Source: Euglena gracilis
Taxonomy: Eukaryota > Euglenozoa > Euglenophyceae > Euglenales > Euglenaceae
Length of the DNA stretch: 29,089 nt
Reading direction: 5' to 3'
NCBI GenBank assembly: GCA_900893395.1
Contig: CAAHFI011564488.1
Location: 1-29,089 of the forward strand
The position numbers were made by a program, and so were the translations under genes. Positions 29,089 to 29,089 of this stretch are shown here, piece after piece (the first letter of the stretch is position 1; the number at the start of each line of letters is the position of its first letter). Below the pieces are notes generated by a model that was not told where the DNA came from, ran no database searches, and worked only from the letters and a program-made list of their open reading frames with translations.

Positions 29089-29089
29089 T

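Larger units (their letters stand above)
24453..29089 (-). mobile_element. Ty3/gypsy-type chromodomain element, partial (fossil)
   Basis: In minus-strand order there is a Cys-containing frame running off the right edge (29088-28188), a Dam-like segment (about 28191-27700), RT (about 27500-26540), RNase H (about 26471-26150), integrase (25872-24730), and an integrase C-terminus with a chromodomain (24893-24453). RT-RH-IN order plus a chromodomain is typical of the chromovirus group of Ty3/gypsy elements. No D(S/T)G protease motif is obvious. The copy has roughly six to ten interruptions, so it is broken but younger-looking than the DIRS copies. The 5' end and 5' LTR lie outside the window. The left end is uncertain: frames P and Q may belong to it. 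Confidence 0.8.

Noticed and set aside
1-29089. Bacterial or phage origin
   Set aside because: Chromodomain Ty3-type pol, DIRS elements and Pol III-type repeats are eukaryotic; there are no operon-like gene runs with ribosome binding sites.

Overview
This is eukaryotic repeat DNA: a graveyard of nested retrotransposon copies with no recognisable host gene, no bacterial operon, no rRNA or genuine tRNA gene and no CRISPR array. The evidence is several tyrosine-recombinase (DIRS-type) retroelements, a chromodomain-bearing Ty3/gypsy-type element, tRNA-derived SINE-like repeats with Pol III boxes, and decayed tandem repeats. DIRS elements are known from many animals, fungi, slime moulds and green algae, so the sequence alone does not fix the lineage.

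Layout. 1-1,580: AT-rich non-coding sequence, then a minus-strand Gly-rich, gag-like fragment. 1,628-5,550: DIRS copy A1 (+), with ORF1-like region, reverse transcriptase (RT), RNase H (RH) and tyrosine recombinase (YR). 5,557-9,020: three copies of a tRNA-like repeat, an inverted partial copy and an anonymous coiled-coil coding region. 9,140-10,340: gag-like fragments. 10,396-10,779: first copy of a ~380-bp module (M1). 10,840-11,900: decayed minisatellite with a 60-80 bp period. 12,177-13,366: an Ala/His-rich frame that begins inside module M2. 13,367-14,058 (-): DIRS fragment A3. 14,070-17,599 (-): a second DIRS family, B, whose RT is split by a ~860-bp AT-rich insertion. 17,600-19,250 (+): module M3 fused to the recombinase of DIRS copy A2. 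19,290-20,790: a weak gag-like fragment, then mostly non-coding DNA. 20,799-24,373 (-): two anonymous frames. 24,453-29,089 (-): the Ty3-like pol (Dam-like domain, RT, RH, integrase, chromodomain), preceded by a Cys-containing frame that runs off the right edge.

Three observations stand out. First, the ~380-bp module supplies a start codon and a basic Lys/Pro/Ala N-terminus to different downstream sequences. In two DIRS copies it sits at the RH/YR junction, where copy A1 looks like an empty site. Second, the Ty3-like pol carries an upstream segment resembling the Dam-methyltransferase-like domains of some retroelements. Third, two long unrecognised frames follow the chromodomain, the first just after a consensus 3' splice site. 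All retroelement copies are interrupted and are treated as fossils.
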